From: Bacillus sp. WMMC1349 | GTDB lineage: Bacteria > Bacillota > Bacilli > Bacillales > Bacillaceae | Assembly (NCBI RefSeq): GCF_013155385.1 | Contig: NZ_JABJUQ010000007.1 | Span: 187,001 to 251,000, forward strand | Reading direction: 5' to 3' | Length of the DNA stretch: 64,000 nt | Shown: in pieces, positions 53,105 to 62,082 of the stretch | Layout: the number at the start of each line of letters is the position of its first letter | Numbering within the stretch: position 1 is the first letter of the stretch | Made by a program: the position numbers and the translations under genes | Notes under the pieces: generated by a model | What the model saw: the letters and a program-made list of their open reading frames with translations, nothing else | The model's database searches: none | What the model was told of the DNA's origin: nothing

Positions 53105-53192
53105 TATTCGTTCTAAACCGTTTACATAAGCTTTATTCTCCAGCATAATCGTAGGGTATTTGTAGATATATGTCGAATTGGAGGGCAACACG

Positions 53193-54824
53193 TTGGGAAT
53201 CGATATACAGCAATTGCTTTTTGAGTTTATAGGTGGTCTTGGTATCTTCCTCTTAGGAATTAAGTTTATGGGGGAAGGTCTCCAAAAGTCGGCAGGTGAT
53301 AAACTGAGAGATATTTTAGATCGCTTTACAAGCAATCCTCTAATGGGAGTGCTGGCGGGAATTATTGTGACAGTTTTGATTCAAAGCAGTTCTGGTACGA
53401 CCGTTATTACTGTTGGTCTCGTTAGTGCTGGATTTATGACGCTCCGTCAGGCAATTGGAGTGATTATGGGTGCAAATATTGGAACGACAGTCACAGCGTT
53501 TATCATTGGCTTTGATGTAGGTGCATATGCACTGCCGATCATTGCGATTGGAGCGTTTCTGTTGTTCTTCTTTAAAAATAAAAAGCTTCATCATCTAGGC
53601 CAGATCATATTGGGTTTTGGTGCCCTTTTCTATGGTTTGGAATTGATGAGCAGCGGAATGAAACCATTACGAACGGTTGAAGCGTTTCATGATTTAACCG
53701 TTAGCATGAGCGAAAACTCAGTTCTTGGTGTTTTGGTGGGTACCCTGTTCACAGTGCTTGTCCAAAGTTCAAGTGCAACAATCGGTATTTTACAAGGGTT
53801 GTTTGCTGATCACTTAATTGATTTAAATGGTGCTCTCCCAGTATTATTCGGAGATAATATCGGAACAACGATTACCGCTGTACTGGCATCTCTCGGTGCT
53901 TCTGTGGCAGCAAAACGAGCAGCGGCTGTTCATGTGTTGTTCAATTTGATCGGAACAACTATTTTCTTGATTTTACTTAAACCGTTCACAGCATTGATTT
54001 TAATGCTTCAATCATCATTGGGATTGGATCCTAAAATGTTAATTGCATTCGCCCACGGAATTTTTAATACAACAAACACGTTAATTCAACTCCCGTTTGT
54101 TGCGGTGTTGGCGTTGATCGTTACAAAACTGATTCCTGGGAAAGATACAGTTGTAGATTACAAAGCAACACACCTTGATCCGATCTTTATTCAACAATCA
54201 CCTTCAATTGCTCTTGGTCAGGCAAAGGAAGAAGTGTTGCGTATGGGTGAGTTTGCGATAAAAGGACTTGAGGAAACAAAGGCATATTTAAAAACAAAAC
54301 AGATCAAACATGCACAAGGCGCTTTTCAAATCGAAGACGCAATTAACAATCTTGATCGGAAAATCACCGATTATTTGATCGAACTGTCAGCAACGACTCT
54401 TTCTGAACAAGAATCTGCTGAACACCATATGTTAATCGATACAATTAGAGATATTGAAAGGATCGGCGATCATTTTGAAAACTTGGTGGAATTGATCGAG
54501 TACCAGCAATCAAACCGAGTGAAAATTTCTGAAGCGGCAATGAAAGATTTAACGGAAATGCTTGATTTGACAATGGCAACAGTTGAACAATCACTGTCCG
54601 CTCTGAAGGAAAAAGATGAAGAAGCCGCAAAGCGTGTTGTCGAAAAAGAAAATCAAATTGATAAAATGGAACGAAAGCTTCGTAAAAAGCATATACTTCG
54701 TTTGAATGAGGGACTGTGTAGTGGTCAAGCTGGTGTGATTTTTGTTGATATTACTAGTAACTTAGAAAGAATTGGTGACCATGCTGCCAATATTGCGAAC
54801 GCTGTTTTAGGAGAAGAAAAGTAA
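53193..54824 (+). CDS. nptA: Na/Pi cotransporter family protein with PhoU-like domain
   Basis: 543-aa membrane protein. Two inverted transport repeats carry the QSSS signatures (TVLIQSSSGTT and TVLVQSSSATI) and GANIGTT/GDNIGTT motifs; a C-terminal PhoU-like helical domain (about residues 350-543) follows, with two ERIGDH motifs. It is the NptA/YjbB type, importing or exporting phosphate with sodium. TTG 53193 follows GGAGGG; the TTG at 53178 overlaps that site. Confidence 0.88.
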   Translation: MGIDIQQLLFEFIGGLGIFLLGIKFMGEGLQKSAGDKLRDILDRFTSNPLMGVLAGIIVTVLIQSSSGTTVITVGLVSAGFMTLRQAIGVIMGANIGTTVTAFIIGFDVGAYALPIIAIGAFLLFFFKNKKLHHLGQIILGFGALFYGLELMSSGMKPLRTVEAFHDLTVSMSENSVLGVLVGTLFTVLVQSSSATIGILQGLFADHLIDLNGALPVLFGDNIGTTITAVLASLGASVAAKRAAAVHVLFNLIGTTIFLILLKPFTALILMLQSSLGLDPKMLIAFAHGIFNTTNTLIQLPFVAVLALIVTKLIPGKDTVVDYKATHLDPIFIQQSPSIALGQAKEEVLRMGEFAIKGLEETKAYLKTKQIKHAQGAFQIEDAINNLDRKITDYLIELSATTLSEQESAEHHMLIDTIRDIERIGDHFENLVELIEYQQSNRVKISEAAMKDLTEMLDLTMATVEQSLSALKEKDEEAAKRVVEKENQIDKMERKLRKKHILRLNEGLCSGQAGVIFVDITSNLERIGDHAANIANAVLGEEK

Positions 54825-54827
54825 TCA

Positions 54828-54853
54828 AACCGGGGGGAGCCCCGGTTTTTTTA
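54828..54853 (+). terminator. Terminator of the Na/Pi transporter gene
   Basis: AACCGGGG and CCCCGGTT with a short loop, followed by TTTTT. Confidence 0.9.
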
Positions 54854-54967
54854 GGTCTATTTTCTTAGAGTGGGGCGAAATTACTAAATTGTATGTTATG
54901 GAGATGTTCTTCTTCTTTTGAGAAGTTAAATCAAGTATAATAATGATATCCATTAGGAGGTATCAAG

Positions 54968-55228
54968 ATGCAGAAGTACAAAAAAAGAAATACTACGGCA
55001 TTTACAGTCATGTCATATTTCACATTTTTCGCGGGGGTATTTTTATTCAGTATTGGTCTTTACAATGCTGGTGGTTTAGAACTTCATGAAAAAGGTTACT
55101 ACATAGCTGTGATGATTTTAGTAGCTGTAGGTGCTATCCTGACACAAAAAGTAACAAGGGATAATGCTGAGGATAATGAGATGATTGCTGAACAAGAAAG
55201 AAGATACAACATCTCTAATCAAGATTAA
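54968..55228 (+). CDS. YiaA/YiaB-type two-helix membrane protein
   Basis: 86-aa inner-membrane protein with two helices (TVMSYFTFFAGVFLFSIGLY and YIAVMILVAVGAILTQK) and the family pattern LHEKGYY ... KVTRDN. ATG 54968 follows AGGAGG. In enterobacteria YiaA is linked to stress response; function here is unknown. Confidence 0.75.
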   Translation: MQKYKKRNTTAFTVMSYFTFFAGVFLFSIGLYNAGGLELHEKGYYIAVMILVAVGAILTQKVTRDNAEDNEMIAEQERRYNISNQD

Positions 55229-55274
55229 TGCACCCATAAGGCATCATCGATTTGTAAAAGCGATTAAAGAACAT

Positions 55275-55320
55275 AGGGCTGTCCAATAAGTCGATTTTTT
55301 GACGATTGGACGCCCTTTTT
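55275..55320 (+). terminator. Terminator after the YiaA-type gene
   Basis: AGGGCTGTCCAAT (55275-55287) pairs with ATTGGACGCCCT (55305-55316), one mismatch, then a T-run. Confidence 0.82.
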
Positions 55321-55491
55321 ATGTTTTATAATTTTTCTCTTTTCGTTTCGACAGCCTTGTAGAGCTGTAGTTATTTATGCTGATAACGGCTTTAAATTTT
55401 TCATATTGAAAGCCTTTCAGAAGCATGCTCATGAATTTATACAATTTTAAATTCCCTTGTAAACGGATTTTTTCGTCTATTCTCTTTAAAA

Positions 55492-55662
55492 TTATGATGA
55501 TCCTTTTTTGTCATCGAATAGGTTTACAATCCAAAGAACTATAAAAGAAAAAAAGATCCAACCAATTAAGTAGAAAAAATTTTTCGGTACAAACATGCTG
55601 TAATAATAAGAAAAAAGCGTAACAACAGTAAACAAAATCGTATATTTCAATACTTTTTTCAT
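55492..55662 (-). CDS. Small two-helix membrane protein divergent from skf operon
   Basis: 56-aa protein starting at ATG 55662, six bases after GAGGTG. Two helices (YTILFTVVTLFSYYYSMFV and FFYLIGWIFFSFIVLWIV) and a charged tail FDDKKGSS. Too short for most gene callers but with good ribosome site and composition. Divergently placed about 210 bases from skfA. Function unknown; accessory immunity is only a guess. Confidence 0.6.
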   Translation of the reverse strand: MKKVLKYTILFTVVTLFSYYYSMFVPKNFFYLIGWIFFSFIVLWIVNLFDDKKGSS

Positions 55663-55791
55663 AATGAACACCTCAGGAATTCTTTCGCGTTCTACTATGT
55701 CTATTATCCTATAATCCCCCTTTTCTAATCATTCTAAACACACATTTAAATCTTTCCATTTTATTGGTTTATCATCTAAAATTCACTTTAC

Positions 55792-55799
55792 TTCGACAA
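55792..55799 (+). promoter_or_regulatory. 0A-box (Spo0A binding site) upstream of skfA
   Basis: TTCGACAA is the exact reverse complement of the Spo0A consensus TTGTCGAA. It lies about 85 bases before skfA and 13 bases before a candidate -35. In B. subtilis skf is induced by Spo0A~P and repressed by AbrB, so the site fits. Confidence 0.7.
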
Positions 55800-55812
55800 G
55801 AAAAAAAAGGTA

Positions 55813-55840
55813 TTGTAAAAATAAATGGAATCGATATACC
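55813..55840 (+). promoter_or_regulatory. Candidate skf promoter
   Basis: TTGTAA (55813-55818) and TATACC (55835-55840), 16-base spacer, ending about 35 bases before the skfA start codon. Confidence 0.4.
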
Positions 55841-55875
55841 TTAGATTCCATATAAAGGGATAGGAGGTGTTAGGA

Positions 55876-56043
55876 ATGAGTCATAATAGCAAGGAATGGG
55901 AATCTGTTAAACAGAATAAGCTTGGTAAACCAGCTGGAACATCACTTGTGAAAACTGCTGGGTGTATAGGATGTTGGGCTTCTAAAAGTATTCAAATGAC
56001 ACGAGTATGCCCGCTTCCGCATCCTGCTATGAGAGCAATCTAG
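55876..56043 (+). CDS. skfA: Sporulation killing factor precursor peptide SkfA
   Basis: 55-aa RiPP precursor. Residues 1-29 are the leader (NSKEWESVKQNKLGKPAGTS) and 30-55 the core. By analogy with B. subtilis SkfA the core becomes a cyclic 26-residue peptide with a thioether between Cys4 and the alpha-carbon of Met12 and a disulfide between Cys1 and Cys16; all four positions are kept here (precursor C30, C33, M41, C45). Core changes recalled against B. subtilis: Met2 to Ile, Ala11 to Gln, Ala17 to Pro. ATG 55876 follows AGGAGGTG. It kills non-sporulating sibling cells. Confidence 0.93.
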   Translation: MSHNSKEWESVKQNKLGKPAGTSLVKTAGCIGCWASKSIQMTRVCPLPHPAMRAI

Positions 56044-56058
56044 TTTATTGTAAAAAAT

Positions 56059-56098
56059 GGATAGAGGGCAAGGGGTTTCTAGGCTCTCTATCCTTTTT
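56059..56098 (+). terminator. Leaky terminator between skfA and skfB
   Basis: GGATAGAGGGC (56059-56069) pairs with GCTCTCTATCC (56083-56093), one mismatch, then TTTTT. It lies between precursor and maturation genes, so most transcripts would carry skfA alone, giving peptide in excess of enzyme. Confidence 0.75.
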
Positions 56099-56110
56099 AA
56101 GGGGGATTTT

Positions 56111-57334
56111 ATGAATCAACATTTTGCGTTACCACCGGATCTTGCCATACATTTTCAACCTCATGGGGTTGTGCTTGTTGATCGTCATAGCATGGTTTAT
56201 TTCAGGTTAAGTGGACGAGGTGCACAATTAGCCTTTTTATTGGCAAAGCATCATGATATTCATAAAACAGCACAGATTTGGCGGTTAACAACAAAAGAGG
56301 AGATTGATGCTGATCAATTAAAAAAAGAGTTAAGTGAGCATCCATTTACAGCTGCTTGGACAGAAGGGTTTTTTAATAAACCATTAATGATCAGCGGTTC
56401 TATCCAATCTTACTTACCGCTAAGTTGTACATTACAGTTAACTAACGCCTGTAATTTGAATTGTTCATTTTGTTATGCAAGTTCTGGAAAACCATATCCA
56501 AATGAACTGTCAACTTCACAATGGCTAGAAGTGATGCAAAAGCTTGCTGCCCATGGTGTGTCTGATATTACACTAACTGGAGGAGAGGCAAAACTGGTCA
56601 AAGGATTTAAAGAGGTGATGACAGCGGCGAGTTGTTTTTTTAACAATGTTACGTTGTTTAGTAATGGACTGAACTGGAAAAGTGATGAAATTGAACTTTT
56701 AAGTCACTTAGGAAATGTTTCGGTACAAATCAGCATTGATGGTCTACCAGAAACTCATGATCAATTAAGGGGACGGAATGACGGTTTTCATGAAAGTATG
56801 AAAAATGTCAAACGTTTAACGCAAAACACTGTTCCTGTTATGATCGCCATGACAGTTAATCCGCAAAATGCACACCAAGTTTATGATGTGATTCAAGCAT
56901 GTGCAGAAGCAAATGCCTCTATTTTTAGAGTGGGAAAAACACTTGCTTTAGGAAGGGCAACTGATGACACGATTGCCTTACCTAAAGACATGGAAAATGC
57001 AATCAAACAACAGCTGAAAGATGCAATTCATAAGTGGGGCGATCAAATTGTTATTGTGGATTGGGAAGAAGATAACAAAACAAAATTCAATGATTTTTGT
57101 ACACCAGGTTTTTTGTCATGGTACATTCGCGCTGATGGTTCTGTGACACCGTGTCAAATAGAGGATACAACGATTGGGCATATTTTAAATGATAGCTTGT
57201 TAAAGATTGGTGATCCTAAAAACTTATGGCAGGCAAGGTGTAATGCTAAGCAATGCAGATGTATCAAGAAAATTGAATTCTCTGAGCCTGACCTGCCTTT
57301 TGGACTAAACGAAATAAACGAGGTTACGATATGA
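56111..57334 (+). CDS. skfB: Radical SAM sactisynthase SkfB
   Basis: 407-aa radical SAM enzyme that forms the Cys-Met thioether in SkfA. N-terminal RiPP-recognition-like domain (about 1-90), then the [4Fe-4S] motif CNLNCSFC with C114, C118 and C121, SAM-binding GGEA (TLTGGEAKL), and a C-terminal auxiliary-cluster region with cysteines in FCTPGFL, TPCQIED and RCNAKQCRC. ATG 56111 follows AAGGGGGA; the open frame before it runs through the terminator and is not coding. Stop overlaps skfC. Confidence 0.93.
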   Translation: MNQHFALPPDLAIHFQPHGVVLVDRHSMVYFRLSGRGAQLAFLLAKHHDIHKTAQIWRLTTKEEIDADQLKKELSEHPFTAAWTEGFFNKPLMISGSIQSYLPLSCTLQLTNACNLNCSFCYASSGKPYPNELSTSQWLEVMQKLAAHGVSDITLTGGEAKLVKGFKEVMTAASCFFNNVTLFSNGLNWKSDEIELLSHLGNVSVQISIDGLPETHDQLRGRNDGFHESMKNVKRLTQNTVPVMIAMTVNPQNAHQVYDVIQACAEANASIFRVGKTLALGRATDDTIALPKDMENAIKQQLKDAIHKWGDQIVIVDWEEDNKTKFNDFCTPGFLSWYIRADGSVTPCQIEDTTIGHILNDSLLKIGDPKNLWQARCNAKQCRCIKKIEFSEPDLPFGLNEINEVTI

Positions 57335-58818
57335 TTGGTTTGTTATGGATCGTCCTTGCTCTTTTAGGGTTATATTTGTTTTTTCGCTTTAAGCCGCCTG
57401 TTTATCAATCTTTACTGCTTGATAAAGAAACTGCACGACAGAAATCAGCAGAATTTATTAGAACACATCTTGGTGTTGATGTGAGTAAATGGAAATCTTT
57501 TGCTGTGTATTGGTATGACCATGATACAGTGAATAAGCTACATCATGTTGGTCTTTTAAATCAGACTCGTCAAGTCCTCTATAACTGGGGATTACTAGAA
57601 TCGTGGAGAATTCGATTTGTCAGTCAGAATCAATCGATTATCACAGGTGTAAATGCAAAGGGTGAAATCACTTTTTTTCATGCTGATGTTCGCAAGAAAA
57701 ATCTGCAGACAACCGGTCTGGGGAGGGTTTCTCTAGAACAATTAAAGGAGGATCTCGCTGTTGATCACGAGGGATTGTGGGCTCAGGCGAAAGCGACTGG
57801 TTCTGGAGAAAAACAAGAAGACTTAGAACAAGTGACAACTTATTGGTATATGGCAGAGTCAGCTAATATCAGAATGAAAATGGCAGTTGAGTTATATAAT
57901 CAACATATTATCAGTCTTCAAACAGAACAAGAAATACGAACTGAAAACATGAACAAAGCTGTTCAAAAGGAACAACTTGAATCAACACTGGGGATCACAG
58001 GAGTCTTAGGTTCTTGCATTGCTGTGGTAGCAGCAATTATCGTTTTAATTCATTTGGATGTTCGTGCTGATATGACTGTTAGCATGATCATGGGCAGCAT
58101 ACTTGCCGTTTGTAATTTATTTTCGATAAAAGAAGATATCCAATTGACGATAGTAAATGCTTATGACTCTAGGATGAGCTTAAAAATGGTAAGCAGTTTG
58201 GCAATATTGTCAGCTGTTCTTGCAGGGATATTGATAGGGTTTGTTGTATTTATATGTTCATTGGCAGGAAACTCTTTGGGAGAAAATTTACATTGGCCAA
58301 TTTGGGAAAAAGTAGGGAATCAGTTGCTGAGTGGGGGATGTGCGGGAATCATTTGCCTCGGTCTATCTGCTGTCTTTTTTTCGGTTTTGGAAAAGAAAAA
58401 ATGGCTTCGAATTTCGCCTGAGCTCTCAAATCGAACCATCTATTTATCAGGTTTTACATTTAGGCAAGGACTAAATATGAGTCTGCAAAGTTCTTTGGTT
58501 GAAGAGACTGTCTATCGTCTGTTGATGATACCTGCCATTTGGTTTGTCAGCCATAGCGTGTTCATCACTCTGTTGGTTTCCTCTGGATTATGGGCGATCA
58601 TGCATCAAGGTACTGGATATCATCCTAGATGGTTACGTTGGATACACCTGTTTGCCTTTGGCTGTTTTTTAGGTTTGTTGTTTATAGAATCTGGTTTTCT
58701 AGCTGTTTTTGCCGCTCACTTCATTTATAACTTCATTTTATTTTGTATGCCTCTATGGAACTACAACATTCAGAGAAAGCTAAACTTTAAAAAAACTTCT
58801 AAACAATCTTCATTCTAA
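57331..58818 (+). CDS. skfC: SkfC, CPBP-type membrane protease for peptide maturation
   Basis: 495-aa membrane protein. An N-terminal helix and a ~200-residue extracytoplasmic or cytoplasmic domain precede several helices and a C-terminal CPBP (CAAX protease and bacteriocin processing) domain with EETVYR and the later FAAHFIYNF histidine motif. In the skf system it is thought to cleave the leader and help form the head-to-tail ring. ATG 57331 overlaps skfB by 4 bases. Confidence 0.9.
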   Translation: MIGLLWIVLALLGLYLFFRFKPPVYQSLLLDKETARQKSAEFIRTHLGVDVSKWKSFAVYWYDHDTVNKLHHVGLLNQTRQVLYNWGLLESWRIRFVSQNQSIITGVNAKGEITFFHADVRKKNLQTTGLGRVSLEQLKEDLAVDHEGLWAQAKATGSGEKQEDLEQVTTYWYMAESANIRMKMAVELYNQHIISLQTEQEIRTENMNKAVQKEQLESTLGITGVLGSCIAVVAAIIVLIHLDVRADMTVSMIMGSILAVCNLFSIKEDIQLTIVNAYDSRMSLKMVSSLAILSAVLAGILIGFVVFICSLAGNSLGENLHWPIWEKVGNQLLSGGCAGIICLGLSAVFFSVLEKKKWLRISPELSNRTIYLSGFTFRQGLNMSLQSSLVEETVYRLLMIPAIWFVSHSVFITLLVSSGLWAIMHQGTGYHPRWLRWIHLFAFGCFLGLLFIESGFLAVFAAHFIYNFILFCMPLWNYNIQRKLNFKKTSKQSSF

Positions 58819-58836
58819 AACTAGGAGAAGATGTCA

Positions 58837-59562
58837 ATGAAAATGGTGGAAGTTCGTAACTTGGAGAAGAAATACCAGAATGATGAGGGAGTCGATCAAT
58901 TATCATTTTCTCTTTATGCTGGAGAAATCGTTGCTTTGCTCGGTCCGAATGGGGCGGGCAAAACGACGACAATTCGCTGTCTGACAGGATTGCATAAACC
59001 GGATAATGGATATATTCGGATAGGGGGACAATACAAGCCTGGTGATACAAAAATGCAACAAATGGTCTCCTTAATCCCTGATCAACCTCATTTATATCCA
59101 ACATTAACCATAGCTGAACACTTACAGTTTCGGGCAAGAGCATTTAAGATCAATAAAAAATCGCTGCAAGAAAAGGTGCTTGCAGCGTTACAAGAGGTGA
59201 AACTGAGGGAAAAGGCAGACCAACTGACAGGACACCTGTCAAGAGGTCAAAAGCAACGGGTCATTTTGGCTGGCGCTATTGTTCAAAATGCATCGATATA
59301 TATGTTGGATGAACCGACAGCAGGTTTAGATATCCCATCAAAAAAATGGCTCGCCGAGTGGCTGATTGGAAAGGCGAAGCTGGGATGTGCCGCCCTTGTC
59401 TCGACACACAGTCTTGACTTTGTACTGGAAACGGCCCACCGAGTTTTGTTAATTCGAGAGGGATGTCTTATCTGTGAAATGTCTGTGCCGCATAATCAGG
59501 AAGAATATTCTGATTGGAAGCAGGAAGTCATTCGTTTATTAGGAGAATGGTCAGATGATTAA
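58837..59562 (+). CDS. skfE: SkfE, ABC transporter ATPase for SKF export and immunity
   Basis: 241-aa ABC ATPase: Walker A GPNGAGKTT (residues 36-44), signature LSRGQKQR, Walker B SIYMLDEPTAGLD and the H-loop VSTHSLDF. With SkfF it exports the killing factor and protects the producer. ATG 58837 is preferred to ATG 58831 because AGGAG is then nine bases away and the N-terminus aligns with SkfE. It overlaps skfF by 8 bases. Confidence 0.92.
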   Translation: MKMVEVRNLEKKYQNDEGVDQLSFSLYAGEIVALLGPNGAGKTTTIRCLTGLHKPDNGYIRIGGQYKPGDTKMQQMVSLIPDQPHLYPTLTIAEHLQFRARAFKINKKSLQEKVLAALQEVKLREKADQLTGHLSRGQKQRVILAGAIVQNASIYMLDEPTAGLDIPSKKWLAEWLIGKAKLGCAALVSTHSLDFVLETAHRVLLIREGCLICEMSVPHNQEEYSDWKQEVIRLLGEWSDD

Positions 59563-61072
59563 CATCGTTTCAATGCTGTATCTTCAGACGAAGAGACGAC
59601 TGTTGAGCCAGGCGCATGAGAAAAGATTTCCTATTTTGCTGTCCATGATCCTTTTGCTATTCGTTGTGATCCAAATGGAGTGGATTGCAAAGGCGGAGGA
59701 ATGGGACATCACGTTGACCGGTTGGGTGGTGGCCGGTGTATTGCTTGCATTTACATGTTTCGGTCTATTTTCAAATCGGATTCCAGGACAGATGGAGGAT
59801 GTCATCTGGCTTTACACAGCACCATATCCATTATACAAGATAATTTATTCTGTCTGGATTTGGAATATTGCTTGGAAAAGCCTGCTGTGGTTATGTTCAG
59901 GAATATTAGCTGATTTGTTTTTATTGCTGTTCAGACAACAGGATCCTCAACTAACGGTCAAGGCACTTCAGTTTGTTTTATTCATCATTGTGCTTGAAGC
60001 TTGGGTTTTAGCGCTAACATCTGCAAGAAATCTTAAAAATTTAAAATTGATATTAACTGTCACTTTATTATGCTCTTTCGCGGTCTATGGACTCACTCTT
60101 TACTACTACTTTCTCACCCGGAGTCATTCATTATGGTGGGATGTGCTTGGCAGAGAGATTGGGGAGATCGGCTATATTATAAAAGGAAACTATTCGTTGA
60201 CAGCCTATATCGTACTTACTGTTTTCTTGGTTTTATCATTTATCATCATCCGTTTTACTGCCAATCGACTGGAATGCAAAGAAAAATTGGTGAAAGAAGC
60301 TGAATTTTGGTCGGAATTTCGAGAACAACAAATCGGTATAGGTCAATTGAAAGAAAAGCAAACTTGGTGGGGGATGAAAACACTAAACGGTATTTTTTCT
60401 TTTTTATGGGTGGAAATGTTACTTGTTAAGAAAAACTTGGTTTTTCATACTTCGCATTTTATTGCTTTATTATTGATTTTTTACTATTTAATTTCAGTCA
60501 ATCTTGATTGGTTTTATATATTCTTTACGATGATTGTTTTGACAGCCTTTTTAAGTTCTTACTACTCGAGTTTAATTAGACATGCAAAATCCGGTGACTT
60601 GTTTTTGCTTCCAGGATCACTATGGAAAAAAGCCATTCTTTTAGAATTGGGCAACACATTATGGATGTTTTTTCTGTTTGTTTTATCTCTTGGGATTTGT
60701 CAATTGATTGTGTTTATTCCGAAGGGGGAAATGCTTCTCCTTTTCATTTACGGACTGGGAAGTTATGTTTTCATGTTGGCTATTCGCTGGGCTGTTTTCG
60801 TTCAAACGTATGCATTGAATCCCAAGCTTCCTTTCGTCCTATATTATAAAGTGTTTACATTAACAAGTATAGTAAGTTTTCTCTTTGTTTTCATACTTCA
60901 TAAAGCGGCACAACACGGACCGGCAATTCTATTGCCCATTCTTTTCATTTTATCTGGCGGCTGGATTTGGTTTTTATTCTGGAGGTATAAATCGCGTATT
61001 CGCTTAGTATATCTTTGGGTAGGAACGTTTCTGTTTCCTATACTATTATTTCTTATAAGCGGAATACGATAA
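59555..61072 (+). CDS. skfF: SkfF, ABC transporter permease
   Basis: 505-aa integral membrane protein with about ten helices (e.g. FPILLSMILLLFVVIQ, TAYIVLTVFLVLSFIIIRF, LFIYGLGSYVFMLAIRWAVF). It is the membrane partner of SkfE. My recollection is that the B. subtilis protein is annotated shorter (about 450 aa), so the extra length should be compared. Start overlaps skfE (ATG 59555 inside its last codons). Confidence 0.88.
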   Translation: MINIVSMLYLQTKRRLLSQAHEKRFPILLSMILLLFVVIQMEWIAKAEEWDITLTGWVVAGVLLAFTCFGLFSNRIPGQMEDVIWLYTAPYPLYKIIYSVWIWNIAWKSLLWLCSGILADLFLLLFRQQDPQLTVKALQFVLFIIVLEAWVLALTSARNLKNLKLILTVTLLCSFAVYGLTLYYYFLTRSHSLWWDVLGREIGEIGYIIKGNYSLTAYIVLTVFLVLSFIIIRFTANRLECKEKLVKEAEFWSEFREQQIGIGQLKEKQTWWGMKTLNGIFSFLWVEMLLVKKNLVFHTSHFIALLLIFYYLISVNLDWFYIFFTMIVLTAFLSSYYSSLIRHAKSGDLFLLPGSLWKKAILLELGNTLWMFFLFVLSLGICQLIVFIPKGEMLLLFIYGLGSYVFMLAIRWAVFVQTYALNPKLPFVLYYKVFTLTSIVSFLFVFILHKAAQHGPAILLPILFILSGGWIWFLFWRYKSRIRLVYLWVGTFLFPILLFLISGIR

Positions 61073-61098
61073 GTTATGTAAGAGGAGGCAGACATGCA

Positions 61099-61602
61099 GT
61101 GGAATCAAATGAGAAATTATCTCAATCTGTGAAAAACCTTGTCCATAAAAATGAAGTTACGATTGTAAATGCAATTGGTGAACTAAAGGAGTCTGGTCAA
61201 CCAGCTATACCTATATTAATCAATGCGTTAAAGGAAGAAGGTTCCCTCCGCAACATTGCAGCTGCTGTGCTAGGCGAATTTGGTTCTGAAGCAAGTGATG
61301 CAGCCCCTGCTCTTGCTGCTCTCTTGAAAAGTGAGAGTGAAGACACAAGAATGGCGGCAGCTCTCTCTTTAATGAGAATTGGTCATGGCAGCCTTCCACA
61401 TCTACTTGATGTTGCCCGAAATACTGAAGGACCAGCTTGCTTTTGGGCATCATGGGCCATTTCATGGATTGAACCTTCAAAAATTGATCGCCATATGTAT
61501 GAATGTTTGAAAGATGTTCAGGAAAATTCTTCAGAAATAGTAGCACCGTTTGCCGCTGAGGAAGCGATAGGAAAAATTATTGCCATGCAATTAAAAAAAT
61601 AA
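61099..61602 (+). CDS. skfG: SkfG, HEAT-repeat protein of the skf operon
   Basis: 167-aa helical-repeat protein: repeats such as QPAIPILINALKEEGSLRN, SDAAPALAALLKSESEDTR and GSLPHLLDVARNTEGPAC are HEAT/PBS-lyase-like. GTG 61099 follows AGGAGG at 61082-61087; the nearby ATG at 61094 is out of frame. Its role in B. subtilis is not settled; a scaffold or maturation helper is likely. Confidence 0.85.
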   Translation: MESNEKLSQSVKNLVHKNEVTIVNAIGELKESGQPAIPILINALKEEGSLRNIAAAVLGEFGSEASDAAPALAALLKSESEDTRMAAALSLMRIGHGSLPHLLDVARNTEGPACFWASWAISWIEPSKIDRHMYECLKDVQENSSEIVAPFAAEEAIGKIIAMQLKK

Positions 61603-61617
61603 ATGAGGTGAGATTTT

Positions 61618-62061
61618 ATGAAAAAACAGGATGTAAAAATACCGAAAATCTCGCAACAGCTGCCTTGGATAAATGCTCCAAATAAAGAAGCTGAATTGGA
61701 CAGCAAGGATTATCACCTCCTCTATTTCTGGTCTGTCAGCTGTCCGAATTGTGAAGAATTGGCTGATGAAATGTTAAAAGAAACAGAATCGCTTCAAAAG
61801 CTGAAAATGATCGCCGTACATATTCCTTACTCAGAAGAGGAGAAATCCATCAATATGGTCAAAGAAAAAATAGTAGAAAAAGATTTTCGTTTTGCCGTTG
61901 TCATGGATCAAAACTATGAAATTGCTCAAGCTTGTCAAATTCAAGCCATACCCAGTTTTTGTTTGTTCAATCCAGAAGGAGACTTGGAGCTCCATTCAAT
62001 GGGCGATCTTGGGTTTCAGAAGCTAATGAAGCGGGTAAAAAAACAAGGTTGTTTACTGTAG
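61618..62061 (+). CDS. skfH: SkfH, thioredoxin-like protein of the skf operon
   Basis: 147-aa thioredoxin-fold protein with the redox pair C42-P-N-C45 (FWSVSCPNCEE) and a cis-proline loop AIPSFCLF. No signal peptide, so it acts in the cytoplasm or at the membrane face. It probably handles the Cys1-Cys16 disulfide or keeps precursor thiols reduced. ATG 61618 follows GAGGTGAG. Last gene of the operon. Confidence 0.88.
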   Translation: MKKQDVKIPKISQQLPWINAPNKEAELDSKDYHLLYFWSVSCPNCEELADEMLKETESLQKLKMIAVHIPYSEEEKSINMVKEKIVEKDFRFAVVMDQNYEIAQACQIQAIPSFCLFNPEGDLELHSMGDLGFQKLMKRVKKQGCLL

Positions 62062-62082
62062 ATTCATTCACCAAGTCCTTCT

